Source of the DNA: Pseudoalteromonas sp. XI10 | GTDB taxonomy: Bacteria > Pseudomonadota > Gammaproteobacteria > Enterobacterales > Alteromonadaceae | Assembly (NCBI RefSeq): GCF_001469895.1 | Contig: NZ_LOPY01000039.1 | Location: forward strand, 124,001-188,000 | Length of the DNA: 64,000 nucleotides | Reading direction: 5' to 3' | Position numbers and translations under genes: made by a program | Notes under the pieces: generated by a model | Database searches by the model: none | What the model saw: the letters and a program-made list of their open reading frames with translations, nothing else | What the model was told of the DNA's origin: nothing | Part shown: positions 45,807 through 53,997 of the stretch, in pieces | How positions within the stretch are numbered: position 1 is the first letter of the stretch | Layout of the letters: each line of letters begins with the position of its first letter

Positions 45807-46463
45807 ATGGCATTATCACGTGAACAAGTTGCAATGCGTGTTGCACAAGAACTACAAGATGGCTATTACGTAAACCTAGGTATTGGTATCCCTACTCTGG
45901 TTGCTAACTATGTACCTGACGGTATCGAAGTTATGTTGCAGTCTGAGAATGGCTTATTAGGTATGGGTGCGTACCCAACCAAAGACCAAGTTGATGCAGA
46001 TATGATCAACGCGGGTAAAGAAACCGTGACAGCAGCCACAGGTGCAGCAATATTTAATAGTGCAGATAGTTTTGCCATGATACGGGGTGGTCATGTAGAC
46101 TTAACAGTATTAGGTGCATTTGAAGTTGACCAGAACGGTAACATCGCATCGTGGATGATCCCAAAAAAGCTAATTAAAGGCATGGGTGGCGCGATGGACC
46201 TCGTTGCTGGCGCGAAGAATATTATTGTTACGATGACTCATGCAAGCAAGCATGGCGACTCTAAGTTATTAGAAAGTTGCACTTTACCGCTAACTGGGGT
46301 TAACTGTGTAAAGAAAATCGTAACTGATTTAGCCGTACTAGAAGTTAAAGACGGCGCATTTCATCTAATTGAACGCGCTCCAGGCGTGTCTGTAGATGAA
46401 ATTATTAGCAAAACGGCAGGCAAATTGCTTGTTGAAGGTGATGTTCCAGAGATGGCTTTTTAA
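45807..46463 (+). CDS. scoB: 3-oxoacid CoA-transferase subunit B
   Basis: Subunit B of 218 residues carrying the catalytic Glu in LQSENGLLGMGAYP, to which CoA is bound. LGIGIPTLVANYVP and GGHVDLTVLGAFEVDQNGN are typical. It is the last gene of the liu operon, ending at the terminator at 46522. Together with subunit A it links leucine catabolism to acetoacetyl-CoA. Sometimes named liuG. Confidence 0.94.
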   Translation: MALSREQVAMRVAQELQDGYYVNLGIGIPTLVANYVPDGIEVMLQSENGLLGMGAYPTKDQVDADMINAGKETVTAATGAAIFNSADSFAMIRGGHVDLTVLGAFEVDQNGNIASWMIPKKLIKGMGGAMDLVAGAKNIIVTMTHASKHGDSKLLESCTLPLTGVNCVKKIVTDLAVLEVKDGAFHLIERAPGVSVDEIISKTAGKLLVEGDVPEMAF

Positions 46464-46851
46464 GCCACTCACATCCCATGTACCGACCTCATTCCCAGTG
46501 CCAATGGCGCTGAGTTACCCAAAATCCCTCGCAAGAGGGATTTTTTTTATCTAAAGCCAGCCCTTCGCCGCACCATTTTGTCACATAAATAGTATAAAAT
46601 GCCCTGCTTTAGTGAATTGGCAGTATCTAATACTGAGACTATGACGAAATAGCTAAAACTGCTAAGATCACTTTTTTGCTAAACATTTGCCTAAACATAG
46701 ATTAAACGAGCGATTCACGATTGTTTTTTATACAATATGGCAAGAGTTAGCTATATTCATTCTTTACTCTCTATTTTTTTACATTTTGGGATAATAATTG
46801 CTTAGCAGTTAATTAACTAACAAGCGCTATTGAGACTTACTGAAATTAACT
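46464..46851. other. 388-bp gene-free gap between scoB and the LysR gene
   Basis: It contains the terminator at 46522-46548 and a very AT-rich stretch before the LysR start. I see no further gene, repeat or RNA in it, and no promoter that I would call. Confidence 0.5.
46522..46548 (+). terminator. Terminator of the liu operon
   Basis: AAATCCCTC-GCAA-GAGGGATTT stem followed by a run of T, 58 bp after the scoB stop. Confidence 0.95.
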
Positions 46852-47730
46852 ATGCAAACACCTATTCGTGGCCTACGCTCATTTTGTTTTGCTGCACGCA
46901 CCCTTAGCTTTAAAGATGCTGCAAACCAACTTTACCTTACACCGTCTGCCGTAAGCCATCAGATCAAACAATTAGAAGAACAATTGGGTATTGAACTATT
47001 TGAACGTCAAACCCGCTCTATCCGCCTAACTGCTGCGGGGAAGAATTTTTATGACTCTGTATCACCGCTGATCAAAGCGCTAGAAAAAACCATCAATGAG
47101 TTTAGCCAGTTACAAGAAAACGTAACGATCAGTATTACGCTACCCGAGTTTTTCGCCAGTGAGCTTTTAATGCCAAAACTGAGCGAATGGACCAGTGAGC
47201 ACCCAAATACTAACTTACAGCTTAATACCTTAAAAACACGTAAAGAGCTGACTAAGCAAAGCGATTTGTCGATAGTATTGTCTTCGTCTAAACCGCATGA
47301 AGGCGTTGTACATGAGCTGTTTTCGCTATCGTACACTCCAGCTTGCAATAAAGAAAACTGGCAAGCATGGCAAGAAAATCCGTTTCAGGCATTAAATGAA
47401 GTACCTCTTATACTTCATAAAGCGCGTCCTTGGGCTTGGCACCAATGGGCAGAGCATGCTGGTATTGAAGACTTTGCACCAAAACAAATTATTCAAGTTG
47501 ATAGTATGTTTGGTGTGGCACGTGCCGCGCAACAGGGTATGGGTATTGCCCTAATCCCCTTACCTATCAGTCAGACTTGGTTTGATGAGCAGTGGTTATT
47601 TAATTTCACCGATATGCCATTAAAAACGAAAGATAAATATTACTTAGTGCAACACGATCCTAGCGAAACTAATGCTCAATTAGAGCTATTTATAAAATGG
47701 ATGATTGATACTTTTAAACATCTAAAATAA
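46852..47730 (+). CDS. LysR-family transcription regulator, GcvA-like
   Basis: Regulator of 292 residues. The winged helix (about 1-65) shows RGLRSFCFAARTLSFKDAAN, QLYLTPSAVSHQIKQLEEQ and LGIELFERQTRSIRLTAAG. The effector-binding domain (about 90-290) carries DSMFGVARAAQQGMGIALIPLP, characteristic of the GcvA/AmpR branch. It is a single gene with its own terminator, and no divergent target is adjacent. Its target genes and ligand are unknown. Confidence 0.9.
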   Translation: MQTPIRGLRSFCFAARTLSFKDAANQLYLTPSAVSHQIKQLEEQLGIELFERQTRSIRLTAAGKNFYDSVSPLIKALEKTINEFSQLQENVTISITLPEFFASELLMPKLSEWTSEHPNTNLQLNTLKTRKELTKQSDLSIVLSSSKPHEGVVHELFSLSYTPACNKENWQAWQENPFQALNEVPLILHKARPWAWHQWAEHAGIEDFAPKQIIQVDSMFGVARAAQQGMGIALIPLPISQTWFDEQWLFNFTDMPLKTKDKYYLVQHDPSETNAQLELFIKWMIDTFKHLK

Positions 47731-47733
47731 TAG

Positions 47734-47768
47734 ATAAAAGACCCTCAATTTTGTTGAGGGTCTTTTAT
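47734..47768. terminator. Terminator after the LysR gene, possibly bidirectional
   Basis: 15-bp arms ATAAAAGACCCTCAA and complement with loop TTTTG, flanked by A and T tracts. It lies between the convergent LysR gene and the gene at 47776. Confidence 0.93.
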
Positions 47769-47775
47769 TGTTAAT

Positions 47776-48123
47776 TTAACTTTTCGACTTGGTTACTAAA
47801 ATACTCACTTTGTTTTCACCAATTTCGAAAGACGCTTGTTTACCATATTCCACAATAAAAGAAGGTGTAAAATAGCTGCCAGCGAGTGTGATAGATGTTT
47901 CTATAGCCGCCGTATTCTCTTTTTGTGGTGTAACTTTAACTTCATAGCTAAACCCCTCACCTATAGAGATGGTCGCAGGTTGTTTTTCTTCCACCAGCAT
48001 TACTGGCGATGCTAGTAGCTCATTTGCTTTATAAACAGAGGTTTCAACTTGAAAACTATCAGCTGCGAAACAACTTGTTGAAGCTAGTAATACCCCTGCT
48101 ACTAAACCTAACTGTTTGTTCAT
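47776..48123 (-). CDS. Small secreted protein, 115 residues
   Basis: Not recognised. The signal peptide MNKQLGLVAGVLLASTSCFAA points to the periplasm. The mature part is about 95 residues, mostly beta strands (FQVETSVYKA, FSYEVKVTPQ, ETSITLAGSYF, SFEIGENKVSILVTK), which suggests a small beta-sandwich. It has no cysteines after the signal. A terminator lies just past its end. Single-gene unit; the role is unknown. Confidence 0.7.
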   Translation of the reverse strand: MNKQLGLVAGVLLASTSCFAADSFQVETSVYKANELLASPVMLVEEKQPATISIGEGFSYEVKVTPQKENTAAIETSITLAGSYFTPSFIVEYGKQASFEIGENKVSILVTKSKS

Positions 48124-48221
48124 ATTTATTTCCTTATCTCATTTATAGGGTTTATCCGTAATTAATATCAGTTAGTGCGTTTATTTGATACACGGAAATT
48201 TCTGAATGTTAACTATCTCTA

Positions 48222-48674
48222 TCAAAGCTCTCGATAATAAACATCAATGGTATGTGATATAGCTTCATAGCGATTGTTATTATGATTAAAGCATGCTTTG
48301 CGCAGTTCCTTCTCTTCGTAGTTTTTCCCTGCTACTACGACCTTATCTAAAGTTTGTGAACTTGCACAGAATTGCTGCTTTGAAATTGTTTCTATTTTAA
48401 CTGATTTAGCTTTTGAGCGCGGTAATGAACTAGGCTTAGGATTTTGCTTCATGCCTTCAAGTAACTGAGCTTTAGTAACAGGTACAGTATCTGACCCTAT
48501 GCCTGGAATATGCAATGTTTGTCTAATCGTATAGTTTTTACTTAATAATGGTGCAAACAAAGATACATCATTGCTCAAATAAGCCTGCTCAAAATTAAGA
48601 TAAACAGCAAATTTATCTTCAGCTGCATTGGCAATAACAGGCCCTAAAAATAACAACGCAAATATCAGTTTCAT
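48222..48674 (-). CDS. Secreted protein, 150 residues, possibly NTF2-like
   Basis: Not recognised with confidence. The signal peptide MKLIFALLFLGPVIANAAE is clear. The start of the mature part (FAVYLNFEQAYLSNDVSLFAPLLSKNYTIRQTL) is a pattern often seen in NTF2-like/SnoaL domains, where a helix is followed by a polar strand. Two cysteines (FCASS and ACFNH) may form a disulfide. No catalytic motif is seen. It is transcribed away from the tandem paralogs to its right. Confidence 0.68.
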   Translation of the reverse strand: MKLIFALLFLGPVIANAAEDKFAVYLNFEQAYLSNDVSLFAPLLSKNYTIRQTLHIPGIGSDTVPVTKAQLLEGMKQNPKPSSLPRSKAKSVKIETISKQQFCASSQTLDKVVVAGKNYEEKELRKACFNHNNNRYEAISHTIDVYYREL

Positions 48675-49018
48675 GGTTATACGCTTATTCTGAATAAATT
48701 AAGTCATCAACTATACATACCATCATAAAGTACCGATTTTATTTTTGATTAACAACAATTTGTTTGTTTTGCGTACTCTGCTACTTTATTGTTCTTTATC
48801 GTAAACTTTAGCTATTTAAACCCCATGTCTACTTTATCGGGGTCAGATCAGACGGCTGACAACTGACGGCTTTAAGACTAACTCATTACATTAGACTAAA
48901 GTCTATAGGTTAAATTTCTTCATCTATTAGGTCATTTTTTATCGTTTGTTGAATTTGCGCTATTCAATTAAAGTTCATTTGTCGGCGATTGATACCGATT
49001 CAAATAGAGGAAAAGATT
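48675..49018. other. 344-bp gene-free gap, promoter region of tandem paralog 1
   Basis: The right part (about 48895-48990) resembles the region before the second paralog (about 51300-51400), sharing CTATAG-TTAAATTTCTTCATCTAT, TATCGTTTGTT and TTAAAGTTCA blocks. A direct repeat of GACGGCT occurs near 48850-48870. No other feature was seen. Confidence 0.55.
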
Positions 49019-49441
49019 ATGTTTAGTACACTTATGAAACGCGTTGCACTTAGCTCTTTATTAACTTGTTCAGCTATGGCAGTGGCTGATCAGAGTGACT
49101 ACAAATTGATGGTAATTGACCAATCTATCACTGCTGATGTTGCACAGAATCGTCAATACGAACAAGCATTTAATGACTGTGCTTTGAGTGTTAAAGAGAA
49201 AAAATTCTCTGAAGCTGAAACGCTATGCTCAAAAGCAATTAGCTTACTAAGTACGAGTAAAGTACCTAGCTATAAACGTCGCGAACTAACGTCGTTTACG
49301 TTAAGCAACCGCGGTGTTGCACGCATCATGTCTGAAAACGACACTGCGGCATTGTCTGACTTTTACGAAGCAGTACAAATTTCAGGTAACGAGTTAGTTG
49401 AGCACAACTTAACTCGTGCGAAAAAGAACTTAGCGTTATAA
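49019..49441 (+). CDS. Secreted TPR-like protein, tandem paralog 1
   Basis: Small exported protein of about 140 residues. It has a signal peptide ending near AMAVADQ, a conserved DYKLMVIDQ block just after it, and a helical C-terminal part: YEQAFNDCALSVKEKKFSEAE, LCSKAISLLSTSKVPSYKRREL and SNRGVARIMSENDTAALSDF. This reads as two TPR-like helix pairs, with two cysteines probably forming a disulfide. The start at 49019 has GAGGAAAAG. Closely similar genes lie at 51422 and 52037. No function is known to me. Confidence 0.8.
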   Translation: MFSTLMKRVALSSLLTCSAMAVADQSDYKLMVIDQSITADVAQNRQYEQAFNDCALSVKEKKFSEAETLCSKAISLLSTSKVPSYKRRELTSFTLSNRGVARIMSENDTAALSDFYEAVQISGNELVEHNLTRAKKNLAL

Positions 49442-49464
49442 GTTCTTACAGAATTGTGTTGTCT

Positions 49465-49490
49465 CAAAACCCAGCTTAGGCTGGGTTTTG
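49465..49490. terminator. Terminator of tandem paralog 1
   Basis: CAAAACCCAGC-TTAG-GCTGGGTTTTG, an 11-bp stem 23 bp past the stop, between convergent genes. Confidence 0.88.
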
Positions 49491-49510
49491 TCGTTTAGGG
49501 GTTTCGTTTT

Positions 49511-50428
49511 TTAGTCTTCCGCTTTTATTAATAAATTAAGCTCTTTTAGTAATAAGCTCTCTACTGTCTGTTTATCCATTTTAGCCAATTGCTCTAAGCT
49601 GTAATTTTTGCCAATTTCTTTAGCTAAAATAAAACCTAGGTAATAACCTCTTCGGTATGGCAGCTTTGTCTCGTCCTTTGCGAAGTTGAAAAATGAAGAA
49701 TATATTTCAGGTTTTTTCGAATAAAACTTTTTCTTGAGGTCAGCGAGAGAATCGAGCTGCCTTGAGCGAATCTTTTTTACCAGATTGCTAGGTATGTTTA
49801 GCATCAATTCATCATCACTGGCTGACGGAGTTAATTTATGTGAAACGTAAGTAGCTAATCCCTCAGTCCAAATAGAGCACCATAACTCATCCTTACATTG
49901 AAATAATTTTTCATGATAAACATGAAATAACTCGTGATGAAAGAATGGCGTATCGTTTTTCCAGGTATGATACTTGGCCATAAGATCTACACCAAACATT
50001 AAGTAAGACTTACCATTTAACTCTCGCGTTGCCCCATTGAACCTTCCTAACGAGTGAAGTATGTAAATGGGGGTTTCAGATTTGAAATCAGGGAAAGTAG
50101 CAATAAATGATTCCATACTGCTGTTTAAATCTTTAGATAAACGCCTATTTTTTGATAAATAGAGTTCTTCTATTTCACTGAAACCCTCAATAGCTTTAAC
50201 AAAGCTTTTATCACTATAAAAAGGCGCAAATTGAGAGGTTAAATGTTGAGAAAACTGCTCTGCTCTATTTTCTGCAGTCAACGTCTTGCTTGACTGATAT
50301 AAAGTATAAAAATCATCAGCCAGATTAATGACTTCGAAATCAGCTGACTGGTTGTTAGCATGCGTATTAAATGAAAGAACTCCAGATATGAGACTGGAGA
50401 ATAAAAGTAATTTAGATAATTTTTGCAT
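49511..50428 (-). CDS. Secreted HEXXH metallopeptidase-like protein
   Basis: Exported protein of 305 residues with signal peptide (MQKLSKLLLFSSLISGVLSF) and a zinc-protease motif HHELFHVYH (HEXXH) near residue 170. A third ligand candidate, the Glu in WTEGLATYVSH, lies about 25 residues later, a gluzincin arrangement. A cysteine pair (FQCKDELWC) sits between them. No propeptide or family assignment is certain. It is encoded between two paralogous secreted proteins, and its gene is followed 34 bp upstream by an unrecognised gene on the same strand. Likely periplasmic or extracellular, substrate unknown. Confidence 0.75.
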   Translation of the reverse strand: MQKLSKLLLFSSLISGVLSFNTHANNQSADFEVINLADDFYTLYQSSKTLTAENRAEQFSQHLTSQFAPFYSDKSFVKAIEGFSEIEELYLSKNRRLSKDLNSSMESFIATFPDFKSETPIYILHSLGRFNGATRELNGKSYLMFGVDLMAKYHTWKNDTPFFHHELFHVYHEKLFQCKDELWCSIWTEGLATYVSHKLTPSASDDELMLNIPSNLVKKIRSRQLDSLADLKKKFYSKKPEIYSSFFNFAKDETKLPYRRGYYLGFILAKEIGKNYSLEQLAKMDKQTVESLLLKELNLLIKAED

Positions 50429-50462
50429 AATTATAGTTAGAATTATTTGTTAGGTGAGTAGT

Positions 50463-50882
50463 CTATTGTGACAATATCTCAATACTCGAGGAAATATAAC
50501 CGTTAATAATCTCGATTTGAGAAGGCAGACCATAGATAGGCTCTGAAACAGCCTGAATTGGAAAGTTTAGTTTTGGTAAATCAATTGTATTGGGTGTTGA
50601 TATGCCAAACCAAAAGCCAACTGGTTCATCATCAACAAACATACATGGTTGCGTATACTCAACCCCAACTAAGCCAATATTAATGTAACCCAAGAATTTA
50701 TTGCCATAAGCATCAGTAAACTGTGATTTTACAAGTAACTGATTATGTGGGTTTAATGTATCAGCTTCAGATGCTGGTGTTACAATCGTTTCATCAACAG
50801 AATCGTCCTTACAGTACTTAAAAAGCCAAACAGCATGTTCATTAATATCTTGAACAGTAATCTCCCAAATAAATTTATCCAT
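50463..50882 (-). CDS. Hypothetical protein, 139 residues
   Basis: Not recognised. Soluble protein without signal peptide or membrane helix; beta-rich with several aromatic residues (WEITVQDINEHAVWLFKYC, FLGYINIGLVGVEY, PVGFWFGIST). It lies 34 bp upstream of the metallopeptidase-like gene in the same orientation and may be cotranscribed. Size and composition resemble the small unrecognised genes at 26.2-27.1 kb. No function is proposed beyond a possible link to the peptidase. Confidence 0.6.
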   Translation of the reverse strand: MDKFIWEITVQDINEHAVWLFKYCKDDSVDETIVTPASEADTLNPHNQLLVKSQFTDAYGNKFLGYINIGLVGVEYTQPCMFVDDEPVGFWFGISTPNTIDLPKLNFPIQAVSEPIYGLPSQIEIINGYISSSIEILSQ

Positions 50883-51421
50883 GCCTTTCCTTGAGTTGTT
50901 TCGCCAACTTAATTAGCTTTAACGGTAGGTTAAAATGAGTGTAAATGAACAGAATTCAAATTTTGTAATCTTATCGTTATGTTAGAGACAAAGTTTTTTA
51001 TTTAACGTGAATCCAATTTGGTTTATCTCTTGCCATTAAACCAAATTTTTTAGCTATGAAAACAATATCACCTAAACAATTCGACAGAATATTACTTAAA
51101 AGACAATTTTTAACAAAGTTACTTACCTTTTGCTACTGTTCTAACAGTACGGCCGCGTCCCTTAAACCCAAATAACATTTGTACATGACGTGACGGCATT
51201 AAATTATCAGCACTCGGCTAAGCTAATTTCACTTTCCAATACAGGAATAATACAACTTCACCTCCTCTACACCGCAGTAAAACCCTGAACCCTGAGTAAT
51301 TACTCTATAGATTAAATTTCTTCATCTATCAGTTTTAATTTAATCGTTTGTTTAGCTTATAGGAATATTTTAAAGTTCACTCGTTGGCAAGAAACTCCAA
51401 CTTATTCAGAGGAAAACTATC
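50883..51421. other. 539-bp gene-free gap with a hairpin and duplicated promoter region
   Basis: It holds a hairpin at 51015-51047 (AATTTGGTTTA and TAAACCAAATT arms) and a short frame of 39 codons at 51056-51175 with no ribosome site, both of unclear meaning. The right end (about 51300-51400) is the copy of the paralog 1 upstream region. No att site, IS or RNA gene was recognised. Confidence 0.5.
51015..51050 (+). repeat. Hairpin with short T tract in the 539-bp gap
   Basis: 11-bp arms AATTTGGTTTA and TAAACCAAATT with an 11-base loop followed by TTT. It resembles an intrinsic terminator on the plus strand, but no plus-strand gene lies directly upstream. Confidence 0.5.
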
Positions 51422-51841
51422 ATGTTAAAAACACTTGTAAAAACTATTGCACTTAGCTCTTTCTTAACTTGCTCAGCGATGGCAGTAGCCGATCAAGCTG
51501 ATTATAAACTGATGGTTATTGAGCAAGCTCAATCTAACGACAATGCAACTAGCCAATACGAAACTGCCTTCAACCGCTGTGCATTAAGCGTTAAAGAAAA
51601 GAATTTTTCAGAAGCGGAAAGCCTGTGTACACAAGCAATTTCTCTTCTAAGCACAAGTAAAGTACCAGGTTACAAACGCCGTGAATTAACATCGTTTGCA
51701 CTTAGTAACCGTGGTGTTGCACGCATCATGTCTGAAAACGATACTGCTGCTCTTTCTGACTTTTATGAAGCAGTGCAAATTTCTAAAAACGAACTTGTTA
51801 ACCACAACTTAAGCCGCGCAAAACAAAACCTAGCGCTGTAA
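51422..51841 (+). CDS. Secreted TPR-like protein, tandem paralog 2
   Basis: Product of 139 residues, very close to paralog 1. It shows a signal peptide ending in SAMAVADQ, ADYKLMVIEQ, YETAFNRCALSVKEKNFSEAE, LCTQAISLLSTSKVP and SNRGVARIMSENDTAALSDF. The N-terminal part of the mature protein (residues 30-45) is most divergent. GAGGAAAAC precedes the ATG, and its upstream region resembles that of paralog 1. The repetition of gene plus promoter indicates duplication. Function unknown. Confidence 0.8.
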   Translation: MLKTLVKTIALSSFLTCSAMAVADQADYKLMVIEQAQSNDNATSQYETAFNRCALSVKEKNFSEAESLCTQAISLLSTSKVPGYKRRELTSFALSNRGVARIMSENDTAALSDFYEAVQISKNELVNHNLSRAKQNLAL

Positions 51842-51867
51842 AAGTTACCCCAACCAAATTGTTGTCG

Positions 51868-51901
51868 AAAGCCCGGTTCTTGTGTGTTCTGACCGGGCTT
51901 T
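51868..51901 (+). terminator. Terminator of tandem paralog 2
   Basis: AAAGCCCGGT/ACCGGGCTTT arms followed by T6, 26 bp after the stop. Confidence 0.9.
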
Positions 51902-52036
51902 TTTTCGTCTAAAATATCTGCGTTATAGAATACTTTTCTTCACCTTATGGGTGCGATTATATCGTTTGTCAGTTTTCCACCCTGTTTTCTAACTTTATAG
52001 AGTAAGCACAACGCTTACGCTAACAAGGAGAAAACA

Positions 52037-52501
52037 ATGTTTAAATTAAATCTAAAACCCTGCCTGTGGTTAATATTATTTGTTTGTTCGAATTTTGTAT
52101 TCGCCAACAACAACGACTTTAAACTCATGGTTGTTGACGATAACGCAAGCTCAAAAGCAATTATGCAAGGCAACTTTGCTAATTCTTTAGAGACAATGAA
52201 CGAAGCTAACAACTATATCGTGCCGTTTAACCGCTGTGTTGCGGGTGTAAAACTTAAACAGTTTGCTAAAGCTGAACAAGATTGCTCGCAAGCAATCGCG
52301 ATGCTAAAAAAGGTCAATGCCCCGCACTATAAACGTAATGAACTGACATCTTATGCATTAAGTAATAGAGGGATTGCTCGACTTATGGCGAAAAATGATA
52401 CAGCGGCCATTGCTGATTTTTATGAAGCTGTGCAGCTCAATAATAATGAGCTGGTGTCGTTTAACTTAAAAGTCGCGAAACAGGAATTAAAATTGTGGTA
52501 A
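52037..52501 (+). CDS. Secreted TPR-like protein, tandem paralog 3
   Basis: Divergent third member, 154 residues. It keeps a signal peptide (MFKLNLKPCLWLILFVCSNFVFA), NDFKLMVVDD, NRCVAGVKLKQFAKAEQDCSQAI and YALSNRGIARLMAKNDTAAIADF. It has an insert of about 15 residues after the DFKLMV block. AAGGAGAAAAC precedes the ATG. Divergence from paralogs 1 and 2 indicates an older duplication. It ends 62 bp before the MsrA-MsrB gene, which runs the other way. Function unknown. Confidence 0.78.
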   Translation: MFKLNLKPCLWLILFVCSNFVFANNNDFKLMVVDDNASSKAIMQGNFANSLETMNEANNYIVPFNRCVAGVKLKQFAKAEQDCSQAIAMLKKVNAPHYKRNELTSYALSNRGIARLMAKNDTAAIADFYEAVQLNNNELVSFNLKVAKQELKLW

Positions 52502-52517
52502 TAAGTCATCAGGCTAA

Positions 52518-52548
52518 AAGAAAACCAGCCATGTCGGCTGGTTTTCTT
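52518..52548. terminator. Bidirectional terminator between paralog 3 and the Msr fusion
   Basis: AAGAAAACCAGCC-ATGTC-GGCTGGTTTTCTT, a 13-bp stem with A/T tracts, between convergent genes. Confidence 0.92.
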
Positions 52549-52562
52549 ACATCAGTTACCTT

Positions 52563-53840
52563 TTAAGATTTATCTCTTGGCACAAAATCAAGCACTGTTG
52601 CATTAATGCAGTACCTGTCTTTACCTCTTGGCCCTTCACCAGGGAACAAATGCCCTAAATGAATACCCGAGCTTTTCGATTTAAGCTCAATACGCTGCAT
52701 GCCATAACTGTTGTCTTCATGCATAGTTACACTGTCTTTCACAGGATGAGTAAAAGAAAGCCAGCCAGTACCTGAGTTAAATCTATCTCGGGTATCAAAA
52801 AGCGGCGCTCCACTTAGCTTATCAATAAAAATACCGTCGGGTGTATTTTTAAAGATATCGTACTGCTTACAAAATGGGCTGTCTGTTCTTGCATGAAACG
52901 CCACTCTAAAGGCTTCACTGTCACCTAGTTTAAATGCGCCTAAGGCTTTGTAAAACTCACCTTTGCTAACATAGCCTTGGCGACCATAAACCTCTTCGCC
53001 ATTTTCTATAAATAATAACGTAGGTGTTGCCCAAGTCGGCGTTTTGATCGTTAAGCCATCAAGTTGATCAGCATGACGGAATGTCATAGGTATCGAGCCC
53101 ATGTACTCATTAGCGACCTCTTTTTTAAACTTTTCACAGTATGGGCAATAACCTTTAGCATCTATCACTACAATTTGCTTACCGGCCAATAAGGCTGTGT
53201 TATCAACCTGCTGTTTTTCTACTGGTGTGAATACAACGCCCGTTGAATGATCAGGGCAATAGCCATTGGGGTTTTTCTTTAAATAATCTTGGTGATAATC
53301 CTCAGCAGCATAAAACGCATCAAGCGGCTTTATCACAGTCACAATCTTGCCGTAGCCTGCTGCGGTTAATTTGCTTTGGTATTCATCTTTAAGTTTATTC
53401 GCAACTTCAAGTTGTTCATTATTACTTACCAAAATCGTTGAGCGGTATTGAATACCAATATCATTACCTTGACGATTTAGCTGAGTTGGATCATGATTTT
53501 CAAAATAATGCTTTAACAGTGATTGTGTTGTTAACTCGTTACTGTTGTATGTCACTTTAACAACTTCTGCATAATTATTTTTATCAAATCGTCGTGAGCT
53601 ACGTGTTATGTTCTTGTAGGTCGCTTTAAACCCATGCCCATCGGCATAGCCAGATACCGCATCCAATACACCATCCAATGCTTCGTATCGTTTTTCTGCT
53701 CCCCAAAAGCAACCTGAACCAAGCACAATGGTTTCAATATGCCCTGTCGCATTATCTGGCATTGTTTCAGCTTTAATTGGGCTGGTGGTAAAAATGGCAC
53801 TGCAAGTGAATAGTGTCAGTAACATCGACTTAATTGTCAT
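52563..53840 (-). CDS. Secreted MsrA-redoxin-MsrB methionine sulfoxide reductase fusion
   Basis: Periplasmic repair enzyme of 425 residues with three modules after a signal peptide (about 1-24). MsrA (about 33-205) has GSGCFWGAEKRYEAL with the catalytic Cys and the YHQDYLKKNP end. A redoxin-like module (about 215-305) has a CPYC motif and a cis-Pro region (WATPTLLF). MsrB (about 308-425) has SGTGW, IHLGHLFPGEG and the catalytic Cys in RYCINATVLDF. The MsrB zinc CxxC pairs are absent and GWPSF is GWLSF. The middle module may recycle both reductases. Neisseria PilB, which I recall, has the order Trx-MsrA-MsrB. Confidence 0.9.
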   Translation of the reverse strand: MTIKSMLLTLFTCSAIFTTSPIKAETMPDNATGHIETIVLGSGCFWGAEKRYEALDGVLDAVSGYADGHGFKATYKNITRSSRRFDKNNYAEVVKVTYNSNELTTQSLLKHYFENHDPTQLNRQGNDIGIQYRSTILVSNNEQLEVANKLKDEYQSKLTAAGYGKIVTVIKPLDAFYAAEDYHQDYLKKNPNGYCPDHSTGVVFTPVEKQQVDNTALLAGKQIVVIDAKGYCPYCEKFKKEVANEYMGSIPMTFRHADQLDGLTIKTPTWATPTLLFIENGEEVYGRQGYVSKGEFYKALGAFKLGDSEAFRVAFHARTDSPFCKQYDIFKNTPDGIFIDKLSGAPLFDTRDRFNSGTGWLSFTHPVKDSVTMHEDNSYGMQRIELKSKSSGIHLGHLFPGEGPRGKDRYCINATVLDFVPRDKS

Positions 53841-53997
53841 ACTAATTTCCTCTTAAAAGCCTGTATTTAAGACAGACCGAGCATAGGTATTAATAATTTC
53901 AACTTAAACGCATGCAAACAGCGATTCACCGCTAACAATTTAACTCTTAACCTTATTTACGGTAAAACACAGCTTTTTAACATTGGGATATTAAAAA

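Noticed and set aside
51056..51175. Possible 39-codon gene
   Set aside because: No ribosome site, no homology that I recognise and no conserved context. It may be a remnant but cannot be supported.
50883..51421. Mobile element or integron site in the longest gap
   Set aside because: No transposase, attC-like core pair, target duplication or inverted ends were visible.
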